Below, piece by piece: positions 1 to 8,500 of a stretch of DNA of 64,000 nt. Location: positions 1 through 64,000 of the forward strand of contig NZ_JANJOU010000001.1 in assembly GCF_024594815.1 (NCBI RefSeq), given 5' to 3'. Position 1 is the first letter of the stretch; each line of letters opens with the position of its first letter. The stretch comes from Roseomonas populi (GTDB taxonomy: Bacteria; Pseudomonadota; Alphaproteobacteria; Acetobacterales; Acetobacteraceae). Below the pieces are notes generated by a model. That model saw nothing but the letters and a program-made list of their open reading frames with translations, did no database searches and was not told the origin of the DNA. The translations under genes were made by a program, and so were the position numbers.

Positions 1-329
1 GGGAGCATCAGGTTCTCCGTCACGTCGAGGCTGGCGAAGATCCCGCGCTCTTCCGGGCAGTAGCCGATACCGGCGCGGCCGATCGCGTCCGGGCTCATGC
101 GGATCGTCTCGCGCCCCTCGAAGATCACGGAACCCGTGCGGCGGCCGGTCAGCCCCATGATGGCGCGCAGCGTGCTCGTCTTTCCCGCGCCGTTGCGGCC
201 GAGCAGCGTGACCACCTCGCCCGGGCGGATGTCGATGTCCACGCCGTGCAGCACATGGCTCTCGCCGTACCAGGCGTTGAGTCCGCGCACCGCCAGCATC
301 GTGTCGGTGGAGACGGCGGCATCAAGCAT
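1..329 (-). CDS. livF: Branched-chain amino acid ABC transporter ATP-binding protein LivF (C-terminus outside window)
   Basis: Cytoplasmic ATPase subunit of a LIV/HAAT-type importer, probably for branched-chain amino acids or related amides. Only about the first 109 residues are inside the window. They hold the Walker A motif GRNGAGKT (about residues 44-51) after the family start LAVRGLNAWYGES, and continue past ENLMLP to the edge. The ATG lies inside the end of livG (ATGCTTGA: start and livG stop overlap by 8 bases), so the two ATPases are translationally coupled, as is usual for LivG/LivF pairs. The permease and binding-protein genes are not in the window, so the substrate cannot be fixed. 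Confidence 0.9.
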   Translation of the reverse strand, partial: MLDAAVSTDTMLAVRGLNAWYGESHVLHGVDIDIRPGEVVTLLGRNGAGKTSTLRAIMGLTGRRTGSVIFEGRETIRMSPDAIGRAGIGYCPEERGIFASLDVTENLML

Positions 330-1107
330 GGGCCGCCTCCTGGCTCGCGCCGGAAACGCCGGGATCGCTGCCGAGATAGGCCGCGATCACCGCCGGGTTG
401 CGTGAGACCTCGGCATAGGGGCCCTCCGCCAGCACCTTGCCGCGCGTCAGCACGGTGATGGCGTCGCAGAGCCCCTCCACGACCTTCAGGTTGTGCTCCA
501 CCATCAGCACGGTGCGGCCCTGCGCCACGCGGCGCACCAGCGCCACGATCCGGTCCACGTCCTCATGCGTCATGCCCGCCGTGGGTTCATCCAGCAGCAT
601 CAGGGTGGGCTCGAGCGCGAGCGTCGTCGCGATCTCCAGCGCGCGCTTGCGGCCATAGGGCAGCGTGCCCGCGGGCGCGCCGGCATAGGAGGTGAGCCCG
701 ACATCGGCGAGCAAGGCCATGGCGCGGTCGTCGTACTGGCGCAGCACTGAATCGCTGCGCCAGAAATCGAAGCTGCCGCCACGCTGGCGCTGCAGCGCGA
801 CCCGCACATTCTCCAGAACCGTCAGGTGCGGGAACACGGCCGAGATCTGGAAGGAGCGCACCAGCCCCATCCGCGCCACCTCCGCCGGGGGCGTGCGCGT
901 GATGTCCTGCCCGTCGTAGCGGATGCTCCCGCGGGAGGGCTGCATGAACTTCGTCAGCAGATTGAAGCAGGTGGTCTTGCCCGCCCCGTTCGGGCCGATC
1001 AGCCCGTGGATCGTGCCCCGCCTGATACGCAGCGAGACGTCGGAGACCGCGACGAAGCCGCGGAACTCTTTCGTCAGCCCGTCCGTCTCCAGGATGTATT
1101 CCTGCAC
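322..1107 (-). CDS. livG: Branched-chain amino acid ABC transporter ATP-binding protein LivG
   Basis: Second ATPase of the LIV-type importer, partner of LivF downstream. Walker A is GPNGAGKT, the signature-like segment is LPYGRKRALEIA, and Walker B is LMLLDEPTAGM followed by HED. The conserved N-terminus EYILETDGLTKEFRGF argues for the GTG start chosen here (261 residues, the family length). An ATG 75 bases further upstream would add a Gly/Pro-rich, non-conserved leader of 25 residues. A purine-rich GGAATGGGACGG sits just upstream of the GTG. The gene could be transcribed with tRNA-Pro upstream or from its own promoter in the gap of about 110 bp; I cannot pick one out. Confidence 0.88.
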   Translation of the reverse strand: MQEYILETDGLTKEFRGFVAVSDVSLRIRRGTIHGLIGPNGAGKTTCFNLLTKFMQPSRGSIRYDGQDITRTPPAEVARMGLVRSFQISAVFPHLTVLENVRVALQRQRGGSFDFWRSDSVLRQYDDRAMALLADVGLTSYAGAPAGTLPYGRKRALEIATTLALEPTLMLLDEPTAGMTHEDVDRIVALVRRVAQGRTVLMVEHNLKVVEGLCDAITVLTRGKVLAEGPYAEVSRNPAVIAAYLGSDPGVSGASQEAAHA

Positions 1108-1218
1108 CCAGACCGTCCCATTCCCCAAAGCGCCGTCTTCGCGGCTGCGGGGAAGCATGGACGGGCCGTCAGGGCCACGCAAGCGGATTGAGGTAAGAAG
1201 GATAGGAAGGGGGAAGGA

Positions 1219-1295
1219 TGGTCGGAGCGGCGGGATTCGAACCCACGACCCCCAGTCCCCCAGACTGATGCGCTACCAGGCTGCGCTACGCTCCG
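1219..1295 (-). tRNA. tRNA-Pro (anticodon GGG), CCA encoded
   Basis: A 77-nt cloverleaf on the minus strand. The acceptor stem CGGAGCG pairs with CGCTCCG, the D-loop carries AGCGCAGCCTGGTAGCG, the anticodon loop reads TCTGGGGGA with anticodon GGG, and the T-arm is GTGGGTTCGAATCCC. Discriminator A and an encoded CCA follow. CGTAGCGCAG at positions 6-15 is typical of bacterial tRNA-Pro. It lies between the merR gene and livG on the same strand. Confidence 0.95.
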
Positions 1296-1360
1296 ACGCG
1301 GCGGGGTCTAGCACCCGCCCGCACCGCCCTCAACCCCGGCGGCACGGCTTTCCGCAGGTT

Positions 1361-1825
1361 TCAGCGGGCGGTCAGGGCCCTGAGAGCGCCGGCGATCGCC
1401 TCCAGCTCGTCCAGGCAGGCGCGCAGCTCCATCCCCTCGGCGACCTCGGGCGAGTCGGCCAGGGCGGCCTCCCCGGACTCGCCGGCGGCCTCAACGGCCT
1501 CCAGCCCGCCCTCGCGCAGCAGGCGTTGCACGCCCTTGATGGTGTAGCCCTGGGTATAGAGGAGGTCGCCGATGCGGCGGAGGAGGTTGATGTCCTCCGG
1601 CCGGTAGTAGCGGCGGCCGCCACCGCGCTTCAGCGGCTTCAACTGCGGGAACTTCGTCTCCCAGAAGCGCAGCACGTGCTGCGGGATGTGCAGGTCCTCC
1701 GCCACCTCGCTGATGGTGCGGAAGGCATTGGGGGACTTGCGGGCCCGGGCGGCGGATTCGCCGCCCTCGCTGATCCCTGAGGGCGGGGTGGGAGTGATAT
1801 CGCCAAGGACGCTCATGCCGCTCAT
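1361..1825 (-). CDS. MerR-family DNA-binding protein downstream of ihfA
   Basis: A 154-residue regulator with one N-terminal winged helix-turn-helix of the MerR type. Visible marks are the recognition segment [19 protein letters not shown], the wing [12 protein letters not shown] and the following helix [16 protein letters not shown]. There is no cysteine-rich effector domain; the tail is Ala/Glu-rich. This short MerR protein sits directly after ihfA in many alphaproteobacteria, and its role is not established. I chose the ATG with AGGAG four bases upstream. A TTG overlapping the ihfA stop would add 10 residues and an ATG 9 bases downstream would remove three. Confidence 0.85.
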   Translation of the reverse strand: MSGMSVLGDITPTPPSGISEGGESAARARKSPNAFRTISEVAEDLHIPQHVLRFWETKFPQLKPLKRGGGRRYYRPEDINLLRRIGDLLYTQGYTIKGVQRLLREGGLEAVEAAGESGEAALADSPEVAEGMELRACLDELEAIAGALRALTAR

Positions 1826-1851
1826 CGCGCTCCTGCTCAGTCCTCGCCCAC

Positions 1852-2160
1852 TCAATCGTCGGTCCGGGGCGGCGTCTCGCCGTTGATCCGGGCCTTCAGC
1901 ACCTGGCTGGCGCGGAAGGAGAGGACGCGGCGCGGGGTGATGGGCACCTCGACGCCGGTTTTGGGGTTACGCCCGATCCGCTGCGCCTTCTGCCGGACCG
2001 AGAAGGTCCCGAAGGCCGAGAGCTTCACCGCCTCCCCCGCCTGCAGCGTGGCGGAGATGCGGTTCAGCACATCCTCAAGAAGTGCCGCGCTCTCGTTCCG
2101 GGAGAGACCGACCTGCATGTAGATCGCCTCAGCCAGCTGAGCGCGGGTAATGGTGTTCAC
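1852..2160 (-). CDS. ihfA: Integration host factor subunit alpha
   Basis: DNA-bending nucleoid protein of the HU/IHF family, 102 residues; its dimer partner IhfB is not in the window. The family core is clear: [20 protein letters not shown] at the N-terminus, the signature [20 protein letters not shown], and the beta-arm with Pro in [14 protein letters not shown]. It is the last but one gene of the rpmF-plsX-fabH-ihfA-merR series, an order common in alphaproteobacteria. The gap to fabH is about 150 bp, so ihfA may have its own promoter. Confidence 0.95.
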   Translation of the reverse strand: MNTITRAQLAEAIYMQVGLSRNESAALLEDVLNRISATLQAGEAVKLSAFGTFSVRQKAQRIGRNPKTGVEVPITPRRVLSFRASQVLKARINGETPPRTDD

Positions 2161-2308
2161 GCGGCCATGCCCCCTCTCGCCCCTGCGGGAATGTCCCGCC
2201 TGGGGCGATTGGACCGCCGCTACCCCACCCCCGTCAATCGACTCACGGGAAAGATGTGGTTTCCGGCACGCAGTGTTGCCGATTTGCCGAGGTGAGTCGG
2301 AGCGCGGC

Positions 2309-3253
2309 CTAGAACCGCGCCAGCGCCGCGCCCCAGGTCAGGCCGCCGCCGATGGCTTCCATCAGCACGAGGTCTCCGCGCGCCACGCGCCCGTCCCGCG
2401 TCGCCTCGGCGAGGGCGAGGGGGATGGAGGCGGCGGAGGTGTTGGCGTGGCGGTCCACCGTCACCACCACGCGCTCCGGCGGCAGGCCGAGCTTGCGGCC
2501 CATCGCATCGATGATCCGCCGATTCGCCTGGTGCGGCACCAGCCACTGCACGTCCGCCTGGGCCAGGTTGTTGGCGGCCAGCGCCTCGTCCACGGCGGAG
2601 GCGAGCTTGGCAACGGCGTGGCGGAACACCTCCCGCCCGGCCATGCGGACGAGGCCGCCCTCCACCTGCAGGATGTCGCCGTGGCGGCCGTCCGAGTGCA
2701 GGTGGCTGGAGAGGATGCCGCGCTCCCCCTCCCCGTCCTCGGCGCGCAGCAGCACGGCGCCGGCACCGTCGCCGAAGAGCACGCAGGTGCTGCGGTCCGT
2801 CCAGTCGAGGATGCGGCTGAAGGCCTCGGCCCCGATCACCAGGGCGCTGCGGCACTGCCCCGTGCGGATCATCGAGTCGGCGACGCCCAGGGCATAAATG
2901 AAGCCCGTGCAGGCGGCCGAGATGTCGAAGGAGAAGCCCTGGTGGATGCCCAGCTTCTCCTGCACGCGGGTCGCGGTGGAGGGAAAGGCGGAGTCGGGCG
3001 TGGCGGTGGCCAGGATGATGGCGTCCACCTCGGAGGCCTCGGCACCGGCCTGGGCCAGGGCCTCGCGCGCGGCGGCGGCGGCCATGTCCGCGGTGGTCTC
3101 GCCCGGGGCGGCCATGTGGCGGCGGCGGATGCCCGTCCGCTCGGTGATCCAGGCGTCGGAGGTGTCGAGGCTATAGGCCTCGGCCAGCTCGTCATTGGTC
3201 AGGGCACGCGCCGGCAGGTAGCCGCCGGTGCCGGCGATGACGGAACGGATCAT
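2309..3253 (-). CDS. fabH: 3-oxoacyl-[acyl-carrier-protein] synthase III (KAS III)
   Basis: Condenses acetyl-CoA with malonyl-ACP to start type II fatty acid synthesis in the cytoplasm. The 314 residues carry the complete Cys-His-Asn triad: C115 in ISAACTGF, H241 in VPHQANRR and N271 in HANTSAAS. The start [14 protein letters not shown] is the family N-terminus. Its ATG overlaps the plsX stop as ATGA, so the two lipid-synthesis genes are coupled. Reading further upstream in this frame only gives a shadow inside plsX. Confidence 0.97.
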   Translation of the reverse strand: MIRSVIAGTGGYLPARALTNDELAEAYSLDTSDAWITERTGIRRRHMAAPGETTADMAAAAAREALAQAGAEASEVDAIILATATPDSAFPSTATRVQEKLGIHQGFSFDISAACTGFIYALGVADSMIRTGQCRSALVIGAEAFSRILDWTDRSTCVLFGDGAGAVLLRAEDGEGERGILSSHLHSDGRHGDILQVEGGLVRMAGREVFRHAVAKLASAVDEALAANNLAQADVQWLVPHQANRRIIDAMGRKLGLPPERVVVTVDRHANTSAASIPLALAEATRDGRVARGDLVLMEAIGGGLTWGAALARF

Positions 3254-4332
3254 CAGCCGGCCGCAGCCCGCTGCTTCTGCGGGATACCCAGTTGGGCCCC
3301 GCCCAGCTGGGCCACGCCCGTGCGGATGCGCTCGTTGAAGCCGTGCGTCACCATGTCCATCGCAACGTCCACCGCATGGGCGAAGCCGAGCGCGTCCGTG
3401 CCGCCATGGCTCTTCACCACCACGCCGTTCAGTCCGATCAGCACCGCGCCGTTGTAGCGGCGGGGGTCCATCCACTGCCGCAGCCGGTCCAGCGCCGGGC
3501 GTGCCAGCAGGTAGCCCAGGCGCGCGGGGATGGAGGAGTTGAAGACCTGCCGCAGGAGGCTGCCGACGAGCTTCAGCGCCCCCTCCCCGGTCTTGAGTGC
3601 CACATTGCCCGTGAAGCCGTCCGTCACCACCACGTCCACCGTGCCGGCCGTGATGTCGTGCCCTTCAACGAAGCCGTGAAAATTCGCGCCGATATGGCTG
3701 TCGCGCAGCATCTCCGCCGCCTGACGGATCCGCTCATCGCCCTTCAGCTCCTCGGAGCCGACGTTGAGCAGGCCGATGGTAGGGTCGGTGAGGCCGAGCA
3801 CGGCCCTGGCGAAGGCGTCGCCCATCACCGCGAACTCCACGAGGTTGCGCGCCTCGTAGGTGATGTTGGCGCCGAGATCGAGCAGCACCACGTCGCCGCG
3901 CGCGGAGGGGCCGATGGCAGCGAGCGCCGGGCGGTCGATCTCCGGCATGGTCCGCAGCACGATCTTGGCCAGCGCCATCAGCGCGCCGGTGTTGCCGGCA
4001 GAGACCACGCCCTCAGCCTCCCCCGCCGCCACCGCATCGATGGCGAGCCGCATGGAGGCGCGGCGGACGCGCAGCGCCGCCGTGGGCTTCATGTCGCCGG
4101 GGATGGCGTCGGGCGCGTGCCGGATCGTGCAGAGAGCGGCCGCGCGCGGACGGGTCGCGAGGCCGGCCGTCAGCCGCACCTCGTCACCCACCAGCAGGAA
4201 GCGGGCGCCCTTGTGGCGCTCCGCGGCCTGCTCCAGCCCGTCCAGCACGGCATCAGGGGCGTGGTCGCCCCCCATGGCATCGACCGCGAGCGCGAAACGC
4301 TCCGCGGGTCCGGTGGCCCCGGGTGCGGCCAA
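3253..4332 (-). CDS. plsX: Phosphate acyltransferase PlsX
   Basis: Makes acyl-phosphate from acyl-ACP for the PlsX/PlsY route to phosphatidic acid; a peripheral membrane enzyme of 359 residues. Family marks are LAVDAMGGDHAPDAVL near the N-terminus, SAGNTGALMA, LLDLGAN, and the C-terminal VVKSHGGTDA. The start codon is TTG, supported by AGGAG eight bases upstream; no in-frame ATG precedes the conserved region. rpmF lies 46 bp upstream and fabH overlaps its end. Confidence 0.96.
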   Translation of the reverse strand: MAAPGATGPAERFALAVDAMGGDHAPDAVLDGLEQAAERHKGARFLLVGDEVRLTAGLATRPRAAALCTIRHAPDAIPGDMKPTAALRVRRASMRLAIDAVAAGEAEGVVSAGNTGALMALAKIVLRTMPEIDRPALAAIGPSARGDVVLLDLGANITYEARNLVEFAVMGDAFARAVLGLTDPTIGLLNVGSEELKGDERIRQAAEMLRDSHIGANFHGFVEGHDITAGTVDVVVTDGFTGNVALKTGEGALKLVGSLLRQVFNSSIPARLGYLLARPALDRLRQWMDPRRYNGAVLIGLNGVVVKSHGGTDALGFAHAVDVAMDMVTHGFNERIRTGVAQLGGAQLGIPQKQRAAAG

Positions 4333-4378
4333 TTCCGCGCTCCTCAGCTTGCCTGGACGGGAAGGAAGCCGCGCCGGA

Positions 4379-4582
4379 TCAGGCGCGGACAGCGGCCTTC
4401 AGCGGCTTGCCGGCGGCCACGACCTCGCGGCCATCGTAGAAGCCGCAGGAGACGCAGATGTTGTGCGGGCGGCGCAGCTCACCGCAGTTCGGGCACTCGG
4501 CGTGCGCCTCGCGGTTCAGGGCCTCATGGCTGCGGCGCATGCCGCGGCGGGAGGGCGAGGTCTTTCGCTTCGGAACGGCCAT
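4379..4582 (-). CDS. rpmF: 50S ribosomal protein L32
   Basis: A 67-residue ribosomal protein starting [19 protein letters not shown], the universal L32 N-terminus. Two Cys pairs (ECPNCGE and ICVSCGF) form a zinc ribbon, so this is the zinc-binding form rather than a cysteine-free paralogue. It leads into plsX and fabH, the classical rpmF-plsX-fabH arrangement that links ribosome and lipid synthesis. Confidence 0.97.
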   Translation of the reverse strand: MAVPKRKTSPSRRGMRRSHEALNREAHAECPNCGELRRPHNICVSCGFYDGREVVAAGKPLKAAVRA

Positions 4583-4688
4583 CGGTGCCGGGCCTTTCTA
4601 TAGTTATGACACGTCACGCGGACGGACGGGATGCTCGGGAGGCGCGCGCCTTACCACTCACGCTCTCGCGGGGCAAGGCTTCTGGTGC

Positions 4689-5183
4689 CTAGCTGGGCTT
4701 CAGCCCGCGCAAGGCGGCGAAGGGCGAGGCCGCCGCATCCCGCGCACCATCCGGCAATTCAGCGTCCGGGGCGCGCGGATAAGGGTCCAGGGCCAGGGAA
4801 AGACTCTGCGCGAGGGCCTCGCCGAGGTCCACCGTGCCGTCGGGCTCCGATTCGATCTCGTCCGGCCCATCGTCCAACTCGTCGGAAGGCTCCTCCCCCG
4901 GCGGCAGGATACGCCAGTCCAGAGGCTCCTCGATGGTCTGCGGCACCGGCTCAAGCGTCACCACGCAGGCCTGCACCACCGCCGCGCGCAACATCCCGCG
5001 CGCCCGCGCCGTGCTGCCAGGGCCGGGCACCAGGTCCAGGTCGGCGGAGAGGGAAGCGAGCGACAGCAGCCCCATACGCGCCGCAAGTGCCGCGCGCTCC
5101 TCCGGCGTCGCCTCCAGGTGCTCCGCCCGCCCGCCCTGCGCCAGGGCGGCCGGGCGAAGGGTCCTGCTGAATTCCCGCTTCAT
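4689..5183 (-). CDS. DUF177 / YceD-like protein
   Basis: A 164-residue acidic protein of the DUF177 (YceD) family. The family in other bacteria and plastids is linked to 23S rRNA processing; that role here is by family only. The recognisable part is the central VVTLEPVPQTIEEPLDWRI followed by a strongly acidic run (SDELDDGPDEIE) and the VDLGEALAQSLSLALDPYPR block near the C-terminus. Its position just upstream of rpmF is the usual one. Its ATG overlaps the stop of the upstream chaperone gene as ATGA. Confidence 0.85.
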   Translation of the reverse strand: MKREFSRTLRPAALAQGGRAEHLEATPEERAALAARMGLLSLASLSADLDLVPGPGSTARARGMLRAAVVQACVVTLEPVPQTIEEPLDWRILPPGEEPSDELDDGPDEIESEPDGTVDLGEALAQSLSLALDPYPRAPDAELPDGARDAAASPFAALRGLKPS

Positions 5184-5719
5184 GCGGCCACCTTCCCGAA
5201 ATCGACCTCGCCGGCAGCGAAACCAGCGAAAGGCTGGGCCGCCAGCCGCCCATCCAGCGCCGCGGCATGCGCCGCCAGCCGCGCGGCCGCCCCTTGCGGC
5301 GGTTCCCCGCCCCAGACATTGCGGGCCAGGGCCGCCTCCAGCCCGGCGGCATCCCCGCCCTCCAGCGCGGCCTCGTAGGCGAGGGCGCGGCCATGGAAGG
5401 CCTCCCACATGCGCCGGACGCGCTTGCCGATGGACATGTCGCCCACCCCCATCTCCCGCAGATTCAGGTCCATGTCGGCGAACATCGCGTCGAACACGGC
5501 CTGAGCCAGGGCCGGGCCGCGCGGGTCCGGGTCCCGCCGGAGGCGGCGCACCAGGAGGGCCGCGTGGAGCGCCACCAGGTCGAAGCGGCCCTCCAGCGTG
5601 TCCGGCACCCCCCCTTCCTCAAAGAGGAGGGGATCGCGGGCCGCGGTCACGGCCGCCGTGTAAAGGGCGAAGCCGGCCCGCTCATGCGTGCGGCGGCGAA
5701 AAAGGCCGAAGAAGGCCAT
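5180..5719 (-). CDS. Ubiquinol-cytochrome c chaperone family protein
   Basis: A 179-residue homologue of the CBP3/UQCC1 family, which helps assemble cytochrome b of the bc1 complex. Visible marks are GRFDLVALHAALLVRRLR, the AQAVFDAMFADMDLNLREMG block, and GVGDMSIGKRVRRMWEAF, the most conserved stretch of the family. This suggests an aerobic organism with a bc1 complex. The gene is coupled by four bases to the DUF177 gene downstream. bamE is divergent across a gap of about 100 bp. Confidence 0.88.
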   Translation of the reverse strand: MAFFGLFRRRTHERAGFALYTAAVTAARDPLLFEEGGVPDTLEGRFDLVALHAALLVRRLRRDPDPRGPALAQAVFDAMFADMDLNLREMGVGDMSIGKRVRRMWEAFHGRALAYEAALEGGDAAGLEAALARNVWGGEPPQGAAARLAAHAAALDGRLAAQPFAGFAAGEVDFGKVAA

Positions 5720-5818
5720 GGCTTCAGAGGTTCCGTTCCAGCAACCCACCCCCTGGCCCGGAACGGGCGCGACGATCTGTTGACCGGGCCGCGGGGCGGT
5801 GGCAATCGAACCCCCGAG

Positions 5819-6358
5819 ATGGCCTCCATGACCGCCCCCGTCAATCCGCTCTCCGGGCCGCCGGCACGGCGCCGCGCCGGCCCTGCCGCGCTCGTCCTGC
5901 TCGCGCTCCTCGCGGCGCCCCTTGGCGGATGCTCCGTCTTCGGCGCGCCGGAGGAGCTGCGCGGCAACCGGGCGGATGCCGAACTGCTGCGGGACATCAC
6001 CCCCGGCGTCTCCAGCAAGGCGGACGTCACCGCACTGCTCGGCTCGCCCACCGCCACCTCCACCTTCGACGGGCGCGAGTGGTACTACATCAGCTCCACC
6101 ACCCACATTCGCCCGGCCCGCACCCCCGGCATCGACAACCAGCGCGTGGTGATCGTGCGCTTCGACGAGCGCGATATCGTCCGGGGCGTTGAACAGAAGG
6201 GCGAGGACGACATGCGGAACATCGCCATGTCCGAGCGCACCACTCCCGTTCCGGGCAATGACCGTTCCTTGCTGCAGGCCCTGTTCGGCAATATCGGCCG
6301 CTTCGGCCCCTCCGCGACCACGCCGGTGGGTCCGGGCGCCGGACCCGGGGCGCCCTGA
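5819..6358 (+). CDS. bamE: Outer membrane protein assembly factor BamE (SmpA/OmlA family lipoprotein)
   Basis: Small outer-membrane lipoprotein of the BAM complex, 179 residues. An Arg-rich start is followed by a hydrophobic run and the lipobox LGGC (Cys about residue 39). The BamE fold follows: LLRDITPGVSSKADVTALLG, then GREWYYISS and VVIVRFDERDIV. The tail is Gly/Pro-rich and longer than in E. coli. Two ATGs three codons apart are possible starts and neither has a strong ribosome-binding site. It is alone on its strand and convergent to thiL. Confidence 0.88.
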   Translation: MASMTAPVNPLSGPPARRRAGPAALVLLALLAAPLGGCSVFGAPEELRGNRADAELLRDITPGVSSKADVTALLGSPTATSTFDGREWYYISSTTHIRPARTPGIDNQRVVIVRFDERDIVRGVEQKGEDDMRNIAMSERTTPVPGNDRSLLQALFGNIGRFGPSATTPVGPGAGPGAP

Positions 6359-6368
6359 TCGGCGCCGC

Positions 6369-6387
6369 CCCCCGCTGCTGGCGGGGG
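6369..6387. terminator. GC hairpin between convergent bamE and thiL
   Basis: A perfect 7-bp stem CCCCCGC / GCGGGGG with loop TGCTG starts about 10 bases after the bamE stop. No T-run follows, so termination is only plausible. The convergent arrangement fits a shared terminator. Confidence 0.38.
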
Positions 6388-6508
6388 ATCCAGGCGGCCC
6401 GCCGATAGACCTGCCCGGATTCTCCGCCGGGGAGCGGACGACCGCGCCGGCCCGCCCTGCCCGGCCTTATTCCCGCGTTGCCTGGCAGGCCGGCCAGGGC
6501 CGCTCATC

Positions 6509-7477
6509 TCAGAAGTGGCTCCAGCCCCCTTGTGGAAGGCTCACGGCATCCCCCTCCGGTCCTAGCACCGTGACCTCCACATGGCCGTCCGTAAAACCTC
6601 CTATGCGCGCGACAGGTGTGCCCGCAGCCCGGGCGGCCGCCTCCACCCGCCCGGCATCGGCCGGGTCGGCCGCGAAGAGCAGCTCGTAGTCGTCCCCGCC
6701 CGCGGCCAGGCGGGCCCGCCAGCACGGGTCCTCCAACGCCAGAGCGGCGGCCGGCGGGGATAGCGGGATCGCGGCCAGGTCCAGCACCGCCCCCACCCCG
6801 CCTGCGCGGCAGAGATGGCCAAGGTCCTGCGCCAGCCCGTCCGAGACGTCCATCGCGGCCCGCGCCACGCCCCGCAGAGCCTTCCCCAGCGCCAGGCGCG
6901 GCTCCGGCAGGCGGTAGCGGCGGGTCAGGTGCCCCTCGGGGTCGGCCGGAATCCGCCCCTGCAGCACGCCCAGCCCCAGCATCCCATCCCCGATCGTGCC
7001 GGAAACCCAGAGATCGTCGCCCGGGCGAGCGCCGGCACGCCGGAGAGCCTGCCCGGGCGGCACGGTGCCGAGGATGGTGAGGGAAAGGCAGGCCGGGCCA
7101 GGGATGGAGACGGTGTCGCCCCCGAGCACGTGCAGCCCGAACCTCCGCTGGTCATCCGCCAGCCCGGCTGCGAAGGCGGCTAGCCAGTCCGGCGGCGTGC
7201 CGCGTGGCAGGGCCGTGGTCATGAGATAGGCCAGCGGCTCCGCTCCCATGGCTGCGAGGTCGGAGAGGTTCACCCGCAGCAGCTTGCGCCCGACCGTCTC
7301 CGGCGGGTCGTCTGGCAGGTAGTGCACGCCCTCCACCATCGCGTCGGCCGCCAGCACCAGCTCCAGCCCCGGCGGAGGGGCGAGGAGGGCGGCGTCGTCC
7401 TGGAGGTCCAGCGCCCCCTCCCCCGCCAGCCCGCGGAAGTGGCGGGCTATGAGGGCGAATTCCGGGGGCAGGGACAC
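6509..7477 (-). CDS. thiL: Thiamine-phosphate kinase
   Basis: Phosphorylates thiamine monophosphate to the cofactor thiamine pyrophosphate. The 322-residue product has the PurM/AIR-synthase-like fold with LQDDAALL, VEGVHYLPD, GGDTVSIPG, the segment AAMDVSDGLAQDLGHLC and GGDDYELLF. I chose a GTG start four bases after the nusB stop, giving SLPPEFALIARHF at the N-terminus and the usual family length. A longer frame overlapping nusB by about 40 bases exists but adds only Ser/Pro-rich sequence. It is the last gene of the riboflavin/nusB operon; nusB-thiL adjacency is very common. Confidence 0.95.
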   Translation of the reverse strand: MSLPPEFALIARHFRGLAGEGALDLQDDAALLAPPPGLELVLAADAMVEGVHYLPDDPPETVGRKLLRVNLSDLAAMGAEPLAYLMTTALPRGTPPDWLAAFAAGLADDQRRFGLHVLGGDTVSIPGPACLSLTILGTVPPGQALRRAGARPGDDLWVSGTIGDGMLGLGVLQGRIPADPEGHLTRRYRLPEPRLALGKALRGVARAAMDVSDGLAQDLGHLCRAGGVGAVLDLAAIPLSPPAAALALEDPCWRARLAAGGDDYELLFAADPADAGRVEAAARAAGTPVARIGGFTDGHVEVTVLGPEGDAVSLPQGGWSHF

Positions 7478-7481
7478 GGGA

Positions 7482-8018
7482 TCAGGCCCCGGAGGCGGGC
7501 TTCGCCTGGAACTCGTCCCCACGCATCTGCCGCGCGAGTGCGTCCAGCACGCCGTTGGCGAAGCGGGGCTCCTCGCCGTCGAAGAAGCCGTGGGCGATGT
7601 CCATGTACTCGTTGATCACCACCCGGGCGGGGGTGTCCGCCGCGCCCCAGAACTCGGTGGCGGCGGCGCGCAGCAGGGCGCGCAGCACCGGGTCCAGCCG
7701 GTCCAGCGTCCAGTTGCCGGAGAGGTGGGAGGCGATGGCGGCGTCGATCGTCTCCGCGTCCTTGGCGGCGCCGCGGACGATCCGGCTGAACAGGGGCACG
7801 TCCGCCTGGGGCACGCGCCCGTCCTCGAAGCCGGCGTCGCTGTTCAGCGTGCCGATGCGGTGGCGGACAAACTGGTCGATCACCGTCTCCGCGCTCTCCC
7901 CGCCCGCCTCGGACTGGAACAGGGCCTGCACGGCGGCGACGCGGGCGCCCGTGCGGGGGCGGCCGGCCTTGGCCGGCTTGGGGTTGCGCTTCGGGGCCGG
8001 GCCCGTGGTCTGGTTCAT
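7482..8018 (-). CDS. nusB: Transcription antitermination factor NusB
   Basis: RNA-binding factor of the rRNA antitermination complex with NusE, 178 residues. The N-terminus carries ARVAAVQALFQSE and the C-terminal half has the signature LDPVLRALLRAAATEF and VVINEYMDIAHGFFDGEEPRFANGVLDAL. A basic Lys/Pro/Arg-rich leader of about 25 residues precedes the fold. The ATG overlaps the ribH stop as ATGA. Confidence 0.96.
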   Translation of the reverse strand: MNQTTGPAPKRNPKPAKAGRPRTGARVAAVQALFQSEAGGESAETVIDQFVRHRIGTLNSDAGFEDGRVPQADVPLFSRIVRGAAKDAETIDAAIASHLSGNWTLDRLDPVLRALLRAAATEFWGAADTPARVVINEYMDIAHGFFDGEEPRFANGVLDALARQMRGDEFQAKPASGA

Positions 8019-8500
8019 TCGGTGGTCTCCGCCAGCCGCCGGACGAGGGCGATCTGGCCGATCATGGCGTTCGCCGCCTCCACGCCCTTGTTGTGGCGGT
8101 CAGCAGAGGAACGCGCGATCGCCTGCTGGATCGTGTGCACGGTAAGGAGACCGAAGCCGATCGGGGCCATCGTCTCCACCGAGATGTCCATCACGCCGCG
8201 GCAGGCCTCGCGGCAGATGTGGTCGTAATGGTCGGTCTCGCCCTTCACCACGCAGCCGAAGACCAGGAACCCGTCCCAGCGCCCGGCGCGGATCGCCATG
8301 CGGAGGGCGGCGGGCAGCTCGAAGGCGCCGGCCACGTCCACCACCTCGGCCTCGGCGCCGATGCCGGCGAGGACCGCCAGCGCCCCGTCCACCATGCCGC
8401 CCACCACGTCGGCGTAGTAGGGCGCCTGGATCACCAGCACGCGCGGCGGCGGGCCGGAGAGCTCGGGGGCAGCGCGGAGGGGGGCGTCGGCAGTGCTCAA
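8015..8500 (-). CDS. ribH: 6,7-dimethyl-8-ribityllumazine synthase
   Basis: Condenses the pyrimidine intermediate with 3,4-dihydroxy-2-butanone 4-phosphate to give lumazine. The 161-residue subunit has GAFELPAALRMA, the phosphate-binding VVKGETDHYDHI with catalytic His, and the NKGVEAANAMI end segment. The start codon is TTG, overlapping the ribBA stop as TTGA, with GGAG about eight bases upstream. The substrate comes from the RibB half of the gene just upstream and the product goes to RibE. Confidence 0.96.
   Translation of the reverse strand: MSTADAPLRAAPELSGPPPRVLVIQAPYYADVVGGMVDGALAVLAGIGAEAEVVDVAGAFELPAALRMAIRAGRWDGFLVFGCVVKGETDHYDHICREACRGVMDISVETMAPIGFGLLTVHTIQQAIARSSADRHNKGVEAANAMIGQIALVRRLAETTE

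Noticed and set aside
1108..1218. Integration site next to tRNA-Pro
   Set aside because: No integrase, direct repeat of the tRNA end or change in composition is visible on either side.
3254..3475. N-terminal extension of FabH
   Set aside because: The extra 74 codons lie inside plsX in another frame and lack family similarity; the ATGA junction gives the expected protein length.
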